Translations under genes and position numbers: made by a program | Shown: one piece after another, positions 25,377 through 34,778 of the stretch | Layout of the letters: each line of letters opens with the position of its first letter | How positions within the stretch are numbered: position 1 is the stretch's first letter | Notes under the pieces: generated by a model | Told to the model about the DNA's origin: nothing | The model's input: only the letters and a program-made list of their open reading frames with translations | The model's database searches: none | Origin: Hyphomicrobiales bacterium | GTDB lineage: Bacteria > Pseudomonadota > Alphaproteobacteria > Rhizobiales > Rhizobiaceae | Reading direction: 5' to 3' | NCBI GenBank assembly: GCA_900472605.1 | Contig: UCJD01000042.1 | Coordinates: forward strand, 10,506-74,505 | Length of the DNA stretch: 64,000 nucleotides

Positions 25377-26621
25377 TTGGGGGAAGCAGTGATCGTTGAG
25401 GGCAGGGGTGAGGCGCATGGCGCGCATGGTTTACGCGGCGTCCTTCGCGGAGCTCGCAAGGGGGCACAAGCAGCACGATCGCTCCTGCTTCTCTCCGTCG
25501 TCCTCTCCTGCGCTGGCCTTGCGGCCTGCCAGTCCGATGTCGATGGCATCGCAAAGAACGTCAAGACCAACGACATCAAGCCGCCCTCCAGCGAGGTGGA
25601 AGAAAGCTTTGGCGAGAACGGTGCCGAGATCACCCTGTTGATGCAGAAGGGCTCGAACGGGCTCTTCGAAGGGCCGTCGCGCGATGTCAGGGATGCCGCG
25701 GCCCTTGGCATCGGCGAACTCGGCGCCAACCAGGCCTTCGTCAAGGTGATCGACGTCGCAAGCCCGGCCGCCGCATCAGCCGCCGTTTCGGCCGCAAAGT
25801 CCAGAAGCTCGGCGATCCTCATCAGCTACCTGCCGGCCGCGACCACGGCCGCCATCGCCTCCATGCCGTCAGACCAGCGCCCGCCGTTGCTCAATCTCGG
25901 CGCGGCCGTGCCGGCAACATCAGGCAATGTCTACAATCTCGCATCGAGCGAGCTCGACAGCGCGCTGGAAGGCCTGCGCACCGCCGCCGCAAGCGGCCAC
26001 AAGAAGGTCGTCGTCTTTGCTCAAAGGGATTTGCCGCAGACCGCCGATCTCAGGCTGGCGGACGCCATCCGCGCCTCCGGCGGCACCTTTCTCGGCATCG
26101 TCAGATACGATCTGACGGATGCCGCGGCCGCGGCATCCGTCGAGACGGCCAAGCCGCAGCTGCAGCAGGCCGATACGGTGCTCATCCTCGGCCGCACGGC
26201 GATCACCACCACCATCGAAGGCGCGATCAAGGCGAGCGGAAAGAGCAATCTCAATTTCGTGGGCACCAGCGCCTGGCCGCCACAGACCTATCGCGAGCCG
26301 ACCGCCAACGGCACGCTGATCGCCATGGTCGAGCCGGAGGCCACCTCGCTGATCTCGGAACGCTACCAGCGCCACTACAAGCGCCCGCTCTCGGCCGATG
26401 CCGCCTATGGCTATGATGCCATCGCGATCGCCTCAGGCATCATCCGCAGCAAGGGTCCGACGGGCCTCAACGCCGAGACGCTGACCAGCAAGGTCGGCTT
26501 CCGCGGCGTCACCGGCCTGTTCCGCCTGTCGCCCTCGGGTCAGGTCGAGCGCAGGCTCAGCCTGTATGCCATCGGCGGCGGCAAGCTCAACGTGCTGGCA
26601 GCAGCGCCGGCCTCGTTTTGA
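25377..26621 (+). CDS. Periplasmic-binding-fold lipoprotein (penicillin-binding protein activator family)
   Basis: This 414-aa lipoprotein has a signal sequence ending in the lipobox LAAC (Cys51), followed by a type I periplasmic-binding fold (Peripla_BP_6/LppC-like): EITLLMQKGSNGLFEGPSRD, AALGIGELGANQ and the second-lobe segment ADAAYGYDAIAIAS. In rhizobia such proteins are annotated as penicillin-binding protein activators (LpoA-like) or orphan ABC substrate-binding proteins. No permease genes are nearby, which favours the cell-wall role. The start is uncertain: TTG 25377 gives the quoted length, and GTG 25389 follows GGGGGAAG closely. Confidence 0.75.
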   Translation: MGEAVIVEGRGEAHGAHGLRGVLRGARKGAQAARSLLLLSVVLSCAGLAACQSDVDGIAKNVKTNDIKPPSSEVEESFGENGAEITLLMQKGSNGLFEGPSRDVRDAAALGIGELGANQAFVKVIDVASPAAASAAVSAAKSRSSAILISYLPAATTAAIASMPSDQRPPLLNLGAAVPATSGNVYNLASSELDSALEGLRTAAASGHKKVVVFAQRDLPQTADLRLADAIRASGGTFLGIVRYDLTDAAAAASVETAKPQLQQADTVLILGRTAITTTIEGAIKASGKSNLNFVGTSAWPPQTYREPTANGTLIAMVEPEATSLISERYQRHYKRPLSADAAYGYDAIAIASGIIRSKGPTGLNAETLTSKVGFRGVTGLFRLSPSGQVERRLSLYAIGGGKLNVLAAAPASF

Positions 26622-26654
26622 CGGCAGCCTAGCTGTACGCCGAAGGCTACCCGA

Positions 26655-28181
<1,527 letters not shown>

Positions 28182-28351
28182 GATCTTGCTCTGGTCTTGC
28201 GAGCAGGCACAGGCGCGTCGCGGGCATCAGCCTTCATCGCGCGCGTATGCTTGAGCTCGGGGAGTTTGAAAACATGCAGGCGAGCATAGGCTCACAGCTG
28301 CAGTGCCACGAGGGGCGGACCAGGAAGAGAATGTCGAGAAACGGTCTCTGG

Positions 28352-28423
28352 TCAGCCCTGCAAACGCATTTGCAGGGCGTTGACGGGGCCACGCTGGCGA
28401 TTGAATCGGAAATGTATCGTCAC
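28352..28423 (-). CDS. Candidate leader peptide upstream of the ABC-F gene
   Basis: This 23-codon ORF starts with GTG at 28423, 6 nt after a near-perfect ribosome binding site (AAAGGAGGG), and ends with TGA at 28352, 170 nt before the ABC-F start. The peptide contains FNRQRGPVNALQ and is basic. A perfect 10-bp hairpin (28355-28378) covers its last eight codons, so a translating or stalled ribosome would open it. This is the classical plan of a translation-controlled leader, and ABC-F genes in other bacteria are often regulated that way. The ORF is too short to be proven by coding statistics. Confidence 0.5.
   Translation of the reverse strand: MTIHFRFNRQRGPVNALQMRLQG
28355..28378. promoter_or_regulatory. 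Hairpin within the ABC-F leader
   Basis: Arms GCCCTGCAAA and TTTGCAGGGC are perfect complements around a 4-nt loop. There is no T-run after it on either strand, so it is not a simple terminator. It overlaps the end of the short leader ORF. The rest of 28182-28351 shows no further clear structure, only a weak 19-codon ORF (28178-28237, minus) whose stop overlaps the ABC-F ATG. Confidence 0.55.
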
Positions 28424-28476
28424 GCGCAACCCTCCTTTCTCAAGTGCTACCGCAATAGCATTGCGGGCGCGAAAAT

Positions 28477-28863
28477 TCAACCGTGGTGCTCGTGCACCCT
28501 GATCAGAAAGATCGCATCGGCCTCGATCGCCTTCAGGATCGCGCCTCCGTCGCTGCGATAGATTTGCAATTCGCAGAGCACGCCATCAGCGGAAAACAGG
28601 ATGATGTCGACAAGCGGACCATAAGGATCGGGCACATCCTTGTCGTCGAAATAGCCCGATGCCACGGGATGGACGGGCAGCCCGGCCGCCACGTCTGGCT
28701 TGTCGCGCAGGCGAAGGCGCAACGAGCCGGTGCCGTCGATCTCGGCGGCGCGGTAGTGGTCGCAGTCCCAGGCGGGCGGCAACTCGCCGCGTGCGGCGTG
28801 TCGCGCCAGACGCTGGATGATCTGCTTTTCCGCGGTGTTCAACTCTCTCCAAATCAACGTCAC
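28477..28863 (-). CDS. DUF6984-like small conserved protein
   Basis: This protein of about 128 aa (GTG start at 28863; TTG at 28857 is possible) has the layout of DUF6984-type proteins: an N-terminal RELNTAEKQIIQRLARHA and a beta-rich C-terminal half with DIILFSADGVLCELQIYRSDGG. The family assignment is from pattern memory and is only moderately sure. It follows the DUF853 gene by 29 bp on the same strand and probably shares its transcript. The function is unknown and no catalytic motif is visible. Confidence 0.6.
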   Translation of the reverse strand: MTLIWRELNTAEKQIIQRLARHAARGELPPAWDCDHYRAAEIDGTGSLRLRLRDKPDVAAGLPVHPVASGYFDDKDVPDPYGPLVDIILFSADGVLCELQIYRSDGGAILKAIEADAIFLIRVHEHHG

Positions 28864-28892
28864 GCGGTCGCTTCCGAAAAGAGGAGGGGAGA

Positions 28893-30449
28893 TTACCGTT
28901 TCAGGCTGCCGAGAATGCCGCGCACCAGCGCCCGGCCGACCTGCGTCGCCACCGTGCGCGCCACGCTCTTCATCGCCGCCTCCACCACCGTCTCGCGCTG
29001 GTAGCCGGCCGAGCGGGTCCGGCCCTGCGCCGGCTTCTCGTCCTTGTCGTCGTCGCCGAAGCCCGGCAGCGTCCATCGACCGGACGCGCTGCCTTCGGTG
29101 GGCTGTGTCGGCTGCGCCTGCTTGGCGGCGTCCGAATCCGATGCCTTCTGCGCCCGCGCCGCGAGGATTTCGAAGGCGGATTCGCGGTCGACGTCCTCGT
29201 CGTAGACGCCGAGAACGGGGCTCTTGTCCATCACCTGCTGGCGTTCCTGATCCGTCAGCGGTCCGACGCGGCCGGAGGGCGGCCGGATCAGCGTGCGCTC
29301 GACGATGGACGGCGCGCCCTTGGCCTCCAGCGTCGAGACCAGCGCTTCGCCGGTGCCGAGCGTGGTGATCACGGTGGCGCAATCGAAGGCCGGATTGGGA
29401 CGGAACGTGTCGGCCGCCGTCTTCACCGCCTTCTGCTCGCGCGGCGTATAGGCGCGCAGCGCGTGCTGCACCCGGTTGCCGAGCTGCGCCAGCACCGTCT
29501 CGGGCACGTCGAGCGGGTTCTGCGTCACGAAATAGACGCCCACGCCCTTGGAGCGGATCAGGCGCACCACCTGCTCGACACGCTCTGTCAGCACCTTCGG
29601 CGCGTCGTTGAAGAGAAGATGTGCCTCGTCAAAGAAGAAGACGAGGTTCGGCTTTTCCGGATCGCCCACTTCGGGCAGTTCCTCGAACAGCTCCGACAGC
29701 AGCCAGAGAAGGAAGGTTGCGTAGAGCCGCGGGTTCATCATCAGCTTGTCGGCGGCGAGCACCGAGATCTGGCCGTAGCCGCGATTGTCCTTGCGCATGA
29801 TGTCGGTGATCTTCAGCGCCGGCTCGCCGAAGAAATGCTCGGCACCCTGCTGCTCCAGCACCAGGAGCGCGCGCTGGATCGAGCCGACGGAGGCCTTGGA
29901 GATCAGCCCGTACTGGCTGGAAAGCTCGGTGGCATTCTCGCCCATGTAATTGAGGAGCGCGGAGAAGTCCTTGAGGTCGAGCAGCGGCAGGCCACCCTTG
30001 TCGGCGATCTTGAAGGCGATGTTGATCACGCCTTCCTGCGGCTCCGAGGCATCCATCAGCCGGGCGAGCAGAAGAGGGCCCATCTCGGCGATGGTGGTGC
30101 GCACCCGGTGGCCCTTTTCGCCAAACAGGTCCCAGAAGATCACGGGGAACTGGTCAGCCTCGTAATCGTCAAAACCGATCTGCTCGGCGCGCTTGGTCAT
30201 CCAGTCCTGCGGCTGTCCCTTCATGGCGATGCCGGAGAGATCGCCCTTGATGTCGGCGCAGAAGACGGGAACGCCGGCCCTCGCAAACCCCTCGGCCATC
30301 ACCTGCAGCGTCACCGTCTTGCCGGTGCCGGTGGCGCCGGTCACCAGCCCGTGCCGGTTGCCGAACTTGAGCTCGAGATATTCGGGCGTGTTGATGCTGT
30401 CATCCGGGTTGCGGCTGGTGCCGATGTAGATCTTGCCATCCTCGAGCAT
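28893..30449 (-). CDS. DUF853 / HerA-like P-loop ATPase
   Basis: This 518-aa ATPase of the DUF853 group is related to the HerA/FtsK superfamily. Walker A is VTGATGTGKTVT (about residue 33), Walker B is NLVFFFDEAHLLF, and arginine/sensor elements follow (TERVEQVVRLIRSKGVGVYFVTQNPLDVPETVLAQLGNRVQHALR). The C terminus has a low-complexity, Lys/Asp-rich linker and a basic end (ARTVATQVGRALVRGILGSLKR). The ATG at 30449 follows GGGAG, whereas longer in-frame starts run into the divergent promoter. DUF853 proteins are common in Proteobacteria, but their DNA-related function is unproven. Confidence 0.88.
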   Translation of the reverse strand: MLEDGKIYIGTSRNPDDSINTPEYLELKFGNRHGLVTGATGTGKTVTLQVMAEGFARAGVPVFCADIKGDLSGIAMKGQPQDWMTKRAEQIGFDDYEADQFPVIFWDLFGEKGHRVRTTIAEMGPLLLARLMDASEPQEGVINIAFKIADKGGLPLLDLKDFSALLNYMGENATELSSQYGLISKASVGSIQRALLVLEQQGAEHFFGEPALKITDIMRKDNRGYGQISVLAADKLMMNPRLYATFLLWLLSELFEELPEVGDPEKPNLVFFFDEAHLLFNDAPKVLTERVEQVVRLIRSKGVGVYFVTQNPLDVPETVLAQLGNRVQHALRAYTPREQKAVKTAADTFRPNPAFDCATVITTLGTGEALVSTLEAKGAPSIVERTLIRPPSGRVGPLTDQERQQVMDKSPVLGVYDEDVDRESAFEILAARAQKASDSDAAKQAQPTQPTEGSASGRWTLPGFGDDDKDEKPAQGRTRSAGYQRETVVEAAMKSVARTVATQVGRALVRGILGSLKR

Positions 30450-30647
30450 GCGAAACGTCTCCCTGCCGGCGCCGGACGCCGATTGCGTCAAAATGCGGTG
30501 AGCGAAATCGGCACCGTCATTGTAATATGCTTCGACTGTTATAAGCAGGGACCACGATGCCGACAACTGTCTGCATTCAAAGGAAAACCGGGATAAGCTA
30601 TAGTCACGCTGCTGATGACTTGAGTTGCCGGGGTAAGTCAATTAACG

Positions 30648-30663
30648 TTGACGTTAACGTCAA
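30648..30663. promoter_or_regulatory. Perfect 16-bp palindrome before a small conserved gene
   Basis: TTGACGTTAACGTCAA is a perfect palindrome 19 bp upstream of the start at 30683. Its spacing and shape resemble operators of MerR-family regulators of the LiuR kind, but no MerR gene is near. It lies in the 233-bp divergent region shared with the DUF853 gene. Confidence 0.6.
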
Positions 30664-30682
30664 TAAAACCAGGAGGATGACG

Positions 30683-31078
30683 ATGAATGAAATCGTGGAT
30701 CAGATAGCCGCACGGGTCGGTATTCCGGCGGAAGTGGCCGAAAAGGCGCTCGGCATGATGCTCGGCTTTCTCCAGCGCGAGGCGGCCGACGGCCCGGTCG
30801 CGCGGATGATCGAAGCCATTCCGGGCGCCTCCGATCTGGTTGCCCAGTATAACGGCGCCGGCGAAAGCGGCGGCGGCGGTCTGCTCGGCTCGATCATGGG
30901 CGCGCTCGGCGGCGGCGGGATCATGGCGCTCGGCCAGCAGCTGATGTCGGAAGGCCTCGGCATGGGCGAGATCACCTCGCTCGCCAAGGAAACGCTTGTC
31001 ATCGCCGAACAGCACGCCGGCAAGGACGTCGTCGACGAGGTCGTGGCCTCGGTTCCGGGGCTCAGCCAGTTCGTTTGA
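30683..31078 (+). CDS. Small conserved DUF2267/DUF2780-like protein
   Basis: This 131-aa protein starts with MNEIVDQIAARVGIPAEVAEKA, has an amphipathic helical core (MLGFLQREAADGPVARMIEAIPGASDLV) and a glycine-rich middle (GGGGLLGSIMGALGGGGIMAL). The helical pattern resembles DUF2267 or DUF2780 proteins, whose function is unknown. The ATG at 30683 is preferred to the one at 30677, because AGGAGG (30671-30676) needs a 6-nt gap. It has its own promoter region containing a perfect palindrome, so it probably responds to a specific signal. Confidence 0.75.
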   Translation: MNEIVDQIAARVGIPAEVAEKALGMMLGFLQREAADGPVARMIEAIPGASDLVAQYNGAGESGGGGLLGSIMGALGGGGIMALGQQLMSEGLGMGEITSLAKETLVIAEQHAGKDVVDEVVASVPGLSQFV

Positions 31079-31164
31079 TCGGATTGGGTTGATGGATGAT
31101 GCAGCGGGCGGATTTTCCGCCCGTTTTGCTGTGAGGTGGGTGGTGAGGTCGGCGTTGTGCTGGC

Positions 31165-31313
31165 GGCCCCCTCATCCGCCTGCCGGCACCTTCTCCCCGC
31201 GGGGGAGAAGAGACTCTTGGCGGGCCGCTCGCTCCCTCTTCCCTTCGCCCCAACGGGGAGAAGGTGGCCCGAAGGGTTCAGGTGCAACAAGTTGCACCGG
31301 GGATGAGGGGGCC
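31165..31313. repeat. RIME-like palindromic intergenic repeat, copy 1
   Basis: Outer arms GGCCCCCTCATCC and GGATGAGGGGGCC enclose two inner hairpins of the type CTTCTCCCC...GGGGAGAAG. This is the architecture of the rhizobial intergenic mosaic element RIME1. This copy carries an extra small hairpin (GGTGCAAC/GTTGCACC) near the right end. It lies between two convergent genes. Related copies are at 40366-40498 and 46566-46691. Confidence 0.8.
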
Positions 31314-31343
31314 GCGCACGCAAACGCCAACCACCAACAAACC

Positions 31344-31799
31344 CTACTGCGTCACCCCAACCAACTGCATCCACACAGCCGCCTGATCCCGCGCCGTCTG
31401 CCGATCGGCCTCATCCAGCGCGCTCCCGCCACAAAACGTCTCCACCTGCGCCCGGTCACTCTCCGCCGTCGCCACATGCTTCGCCCCCGCAATCACATGT
31501 CGCCAAGCGCAGCCCAAGACCCGGTCTTCGACGATAGCCTTGTCGCACCCAGTGCTGAAGCACAGCGCGACCGCTTGCTGGCTCTCGTAACCCCCGCCAA
31601 CCGCGCGCGCATAGGTCGCCACCCAGCCGGCGCGGGTGGCGCGGCATGCGGCCGGATCGGCACTGAGCGTACAGGATGTCTTGGCGACATAATCCCTGGC
31701 CGGCGGAAAGTCGGCGAATTCGGCCAGGTTGACACATCCGCAAGCCAGAAGTGCTGCCGCAAACCACTGCAATATCGTCTCCCGCCGTTGCGCGACCAC
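31344..31799 (-). CDS. Hypothetical cysteine-rich lipoprotein
   Basis: I do not recognise the family of this 151-aa protein. An N-terminal RR followed by WFAAALLACGCVNL gives a plausible lipoprotein signal with the modified cysteine in LLAC or ACGC. The mature part has spaced cysteines (SCTL, ACRAT, LCFSTGCD, GCAWRH, FCGG) that could form disulphides in the periplasm. The start at 31799 is GTG; a TTG at 31772 after GGGAG is the alternative but would remove the positive charges of the signal. Confidence 0.6.
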   Translation of the reverse strand: MVAQRRETILQWFAAALLACGCVNLAEFADFPPARDYVAKTSCTLSADPAACRATRAGWVATYARAVGGGYESQQAVALCFSTGCDKAIVEDRVLGCAWRHVIAGAKHVATAESDRAQVETFCGGSALDEADRQTARDQAAVWMQLVGVTQ

Positions 31800-31950
31800 A
31801 CTGCTTGCTGGGAGACATCGGATGATGAATCACGACAGGCCAAATCAGTGATGGATGCCAAATCAGGCGTGATTGTATGTGGTATCGCCGCTCGCCGAAA
31901 GTGGGTTTCGGCGCGGAAAATCGATCCTGGTGTCGCGACCGGTCGGGGTG

Positions 31951-32163
31951 TCAGTGCTTGCTTTTTGTTTCGCGTGCAAGCTTCAGGATGACGTCATCGG
32001 CCGCATCGGCGAGCGCCATGGCGATTTCGGCGGCTTTCCACCCTCTCTTTTCTCCGTCACGGATAAGTTCGAAGAGCATGGGCTCGAATTCGGACCGGCA
32101 GGTCTCCATTCGCTGGTCTGAATTGGATCGATTCTTGGAAGACTGAATATCCGTCATCATCAA
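31951..32163 (-). CDS. Small conserved hypothetical protein
   Basis: This protein of 68-70 aa begins at one of three consecutive ATG codons (32163-32155) after GGGGTATTG. It is largely helical, with EFEPMLFELIRDGEKRGWKAAEIAMALADAADDVILKLARE. The pattern is typical of small rhizobial helical proteins without known function. Codon bias and a plausible ribosome binding site support translation. Confidence 0.6.
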   Translation of the reverse strand: MMMTDIQSSKNRSNSDQRMETCRSEFEPMLFELIRDGEKRGWKAAEIAMALADAADDVILKLARETKSKH

Positions 32164-32521
32164 TACCCCAGATTAGAGGGTAGATTTAGCAAGGCCGCTG
32201 AAGAGCGCAAGTAAATATGTTAATCGGTCATTAACAATTCGATTTTTTTGCCTGATATAAGCAAAAAAACAACTAGGTGACCAAAAAGGGCCCACCGGGG
32301 TGTGGCGGGCCCCCGCCTTCTTTGTCGCACTGGAAAAGCAACTCTGTCAGCAGTAAAAGCTTGGATCTTGGGGAGTAACCGGTCAATTACTACCTTGTTT
32401 GTACTTGGTACCGTCTTTCAGCGGCGAAGTGAGGCATTACCCGTAAGATATTATGGGTTTATTTCCGAAGGCCTGCGCGGGGCGTCAACATCGCCGGATA
32501 TACTAACATAAGGGTGTATTT
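32164..32521. other. Gene-free 358-bp region with a terminator at one side
   Basis: I see no convincing ORF here, and the base composition is more AT-rich than the flanks, especially at 32205-32280. It holds one minus-strand terminator (32283-32312). The 209 bp between that terminator and the zwf stop codon could be a zwf 3' UTR or encode a small RNA on the minus strand. Confidence 0.4.
32283..32312 (-). terminator. Rho-independent terminator
   Basis: GGGCCC (32288-32293) pairs with GGGCCC (32307-32312), with two more G-C pairs inside past one mismatch. On the minus strand it is followed by TTTTTGG. It lies 209 bp beyond the zwf stop codon on the same strand. Confidence 0.7.
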
Positions 32522-34045
32522 TTATTGATGTGCGCTTTTTGGGTTGTGTAGAACAACGCCCAGCTCGTGCCATTGCCGGCCATCCTTGCGGATCAGCTCG
32601 TCGGCGCAGGTCGGCCCCATGCTTCCCGGCAGGTAGGGCTCCGGCTGTTCGGCGCTTTTCGCCCAGAGGTCGAGGAAGGGCTGCACGGCGGCCCAGCCCG
32701 CCTCGATGCCGTCGGCACGCTGAAACAGCGTCTGGTCGCCGATGAAGAGATCGTAGAGCAGGGACTCGTAGCCCGTCATCTTGCCGATATCGAACTTGTC
32801 GGCATAGCGGAAGTCGAGCGACACCGGCACCGTATCGACGGACAGCCCCGGCGACTTGATCGACAGCTCGACGCTCAGCCCTTCATCCGGCTGCACCTGG
32901 ATGACCAGCCGGTTCGGCGGCAGGCTGCGCTTGATGTCGGTCTCGCGAAACTGCGCGAAGGGCACCTGCCGGAAGGTGACGACGATCTCGGTATCGCGCG
33001 CCTTCATGGCCTTGCCGGTCCTGAGATAGAAAGGCACGCCCGCCCAGCGCCATGTATCGACGTAGAGTTTCAGCGCAACGAAGGTTTCCGTCGTCGTATC
33101 GGGCGACACATCCTTGGTTTCGCGGAAGGCGGTGACCGCATTGCCGTTGAGCGCCCCACCGGTATAGACGCCGCGCACGCCATGGTCTGCGGCTTCCTCG
33201 GGCGTATAGATCCTGAGCGCGCTCAGGGCCTTGCTCTTCTCGCTGCGGATCGCCTCGGCCCCGAAACCGTTCGGCGCTTCCATGGCGATCATCGCCAGCA
33301 GCTGGAACAGATGGTTCGGCACCATGTCGCGCAGCGCGCCCGTCGCATCGTAGAACTTGCCGCGGCTGCCGACATCGACAGTTTCGGCCGCGGTAATCTG
33401 CACATGGTCGATATAGTTGTTGTTCCACAGCGCCTCGATCATCATGTTGGCGAAGCGCGTGGTCAGGATGTTCTGCACCGTCTCCTTGCCCAGGAAGTGA
33501 TCGAGCCGGTAGACTTGGCTTTCCGAAACCTTTGAAAGGATGCGCGCGTTCAGCGCCTTGGCGGAGGCGAGATCGGTTCCGAACGGTTTTTCGATGGCGA
33601 TCCGCCGAAACGCGCTGTCGGTCTCCTTTGTCAGCCCGTGTTCAGCGAGCTTCTCCACGATCGTCCCGAAGAATTGCGGCGGCACGGCGAGATAGAACGC
33701 GGCGTTGCCGCTTGGCGCCTTCTCGAGCTGCGCCTTGATGTCGAGATAGATTTCGTCCTTGGTGAAATCGCCCGACGTATAGGCGATCCGCCGGCTCAGA
33801 CTTTTCCAGCCATCGCTTTGAGCATGCGCGCCGCCATCGTCGAGCGTCTTCAGGAAATCATCGAGCCGCCCGATAAGCATCGCGTCGTCGCCCGGCTCGA
33901 TGCCAACGCCGAGAATGCGCAGGTCCTCGCCGGTCAGCCCGCTTTGCGTCAGGTTGATGATGGCGGGTACGAGCAACCGTCGCGTCAGGTCGCCGGTGGC
34001 TCCGAAGATGACAAGCGTGACCGGCGGGCTGGGAGCTGCGTCCAT
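32522..34045 (-). CDS. zwf: Glucose-6-phosphate 1-dehydrogenase
   Basis: This 507-aa cytosolic enzyme oxidises glucose 6-phosphate to 6-phosphogluconolactone with NADP+ (or NAD+), feeding the Entner-Doudoroff and pentose phosphate routes. The N-terminal nucleotide site is VTLVIFGATGDLTRR, EKPFG is present, and the catalytic signature is YRLDHFLGKETVQN with the active-site histidine. The length matches the family (about 490-510 aa). ATG 34045 follows AAGGAGATC; an in-frame ATG at 34099 would include non-conserved residues. Rhizobial zwf usually sits with pgl and edd, but neither gene is next to it, so this may be a second, stand-alone copy. Confidence 0.95.
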   Translation of the reverse strand: MDAAPSPPVTLVIFGATGDLTRRLLVPAIINLTQSGLTGEDLRILGVGIEPGDDAMLIGRLDDFLKTLDDGGAHAQSDGWKSLSRRIAYTSGDFTKDEIYLDIKAQLEKAPSGNAAFYLAVPPQFFGTIVEKLAEHGLTKETDSAFRRIAIEKPFGTDLASAKALNARILSKVSESQVYRLDHFLGKETVQNILTTRFANMMIEALWNNNYIDHVQITAAETVDVGSRGKFYDATGALRDMVPNHLFQLLAMIAMEAPNGFGAEAIRSEKSKALSALRIYTPEEAADHGVRGVYTGGALNGNAVTAFRETKDVSPDTTTETFVALKLYVDTWRWAGVPFYLRTGKAMKARDTEIVVTFRQVPFAQFRETDIKRSLPPNRLVIQVQPDEGLSVELSIKSPGLSVDTVPVSLDFRYADKFDIGKMTGYESLLYDLFIGDQTLFQRADGIEAGWAAVQPFLDLWAKSAEQPEPYLPGSMGPTCADELIRKDGRQWHELGVVLHNPKSAHQ

Positions 34046-34111
34046 GATGATCTCCTTGATATGGGAAGGGGAAGATAGAGCAGGCGTAAGGGGTGCCAAG
34101 CGGGGGGTGGG

Positions 34112-34402
34112 CTACGCGGGCGGATCGACCGGTGGCCATTGTCGCGCCGTGTGGAGAAGCGTCAGTATCCAGATCGTCCCGTCGTCGATTTCGTAGACGA
34201 GGCGATAGTGCGGGTGCGGAATGACTTCGCGGGTGCCGGCCACCGTTCCCTGGCGTCCAAGATAGGGAATGTTCGAAAGCCGGCGTGCCGCCTCGCTGAA
34301 CAGGTTATCGATGCGAAGCGCGGCGGATGGGTTGTCGGCGGCGATGAATTGAAAAATGGACAGGCGATCGAGCTCTGCTTGCGGGCTCCAGGCAACCTTC
34401 AC
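34112..34402 (-). CDS. ParE/RelE-family toxin
   Basis: This 96-aa protein has the RelE/ParE fold signature: VAWSPQAELDRLSIFQFIAADNPSAALRI, then LGRQGTVAGTREVIPHPHYRLVYEID and the C-terminal ILTLLHTARQWP. ParE members poison gyrase and RelE members cut mRNA; which applies is not clear from sequence, but the helical N-terminal hairpin favours the ParE group. It starts with GTG at 34402, overlapping the antitoxin stop by 4 bp (GTGA). The zwf gene follows on the same strand. Confidence 0.88.
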   Translation of the reverse strand: MKVAWSPQAELDRLSIFQFIAADNPSAALRIDNLFSEAARRLSNIPYLGRQGTVAGTREVIPHPHYRLVYEIDDGTIWILTLLHTARQWPPVDPPA

Positions 34403-34680
34403 AGGCCACCATTCTCGATTTTCTTGCGAAGCGCTGCGAATGTCGCTTCGACCGCTTCATTGGTCCGTCCCATTCCCGCGGCGATCGACTGCCGGGCGGT
34501 TGCCACCTTGGATTCAAGAAAGTTGGCATATTCCGGCGAAACATGCTGTTGCTCTACATAGGCACGAACCAGATCAGAGACGATTTCGTCCGCAGCCCGG
34601 TTCTCCGCCTTGGCGGCAGCGAGAAATTCGGCGTGCAGCTCGGGATCGAGCGTGATTTCGACGACAGCATTCTTGGCCAC
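34399..34680 (-). CDS. Ribbon-helix-helix antitoxin
   Basis: This 93-aa antitoxin has an N-terminal ribbon-helix-helix (AVVEITLDPELHAEFLAAAKAENRAADEIVSDLVRAYVEQQ) for DNA binding and dimerisation. The C-terminal part (TNEAVEATFAALRKKIENG) probably wraps the toxin. It is the first gene of the pair and is translationally coupled to the ParE-like toxin. No clear operator dyad is visible before it, unlike the other TA modules in the window. Confidence 0.85.
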   Translation of the reverse strand: MAKNAVVEITLDPELHAEFLAAAKAENRAADEIVSDLVRAYVEQQHVSPEYANFLESKVATARQSIAAGMGRTNEAVEATFAALRKKIENGGL

Positions 34681-34745
34681 GGCCTACCTCCATCTCTTCG
34701 ACACGATATAGCTGAGACGACGCCCTCACAAGACGAAAGGCGCAG

Positions 34746-34775
34746 CCTCAACCTCAACCTCAACCTCAACCTCAA
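34746..34775. repeat. Hexanucleotide microsatellite (CCTCAA)5
   Basis: Five perfect CCTCAA units start four bases beyond the stop codon of the methyltransferase gene (GGTTGA on its coding strand), so changes in copy number would not alter the protein. The tract is short but perfect. Confidence 0.9.
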
Positions 34776-34778
34776 CCG

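Noticed and set aside
28247..28561. Plus-strand ORF of 104 codons opposite the ABC-F leader
   Set aside because: It has no ribosome binding site, overlaps the real minus-strand gene at 28477 and has no recognisable pattern.
31062..31340. Several short ORFs in the region after the DUF2267-like gene
   Set aside because: They are translations of the RIME-like repeat, with the usual GRR/PSPQRGEG-type peptides seen at all three copies.
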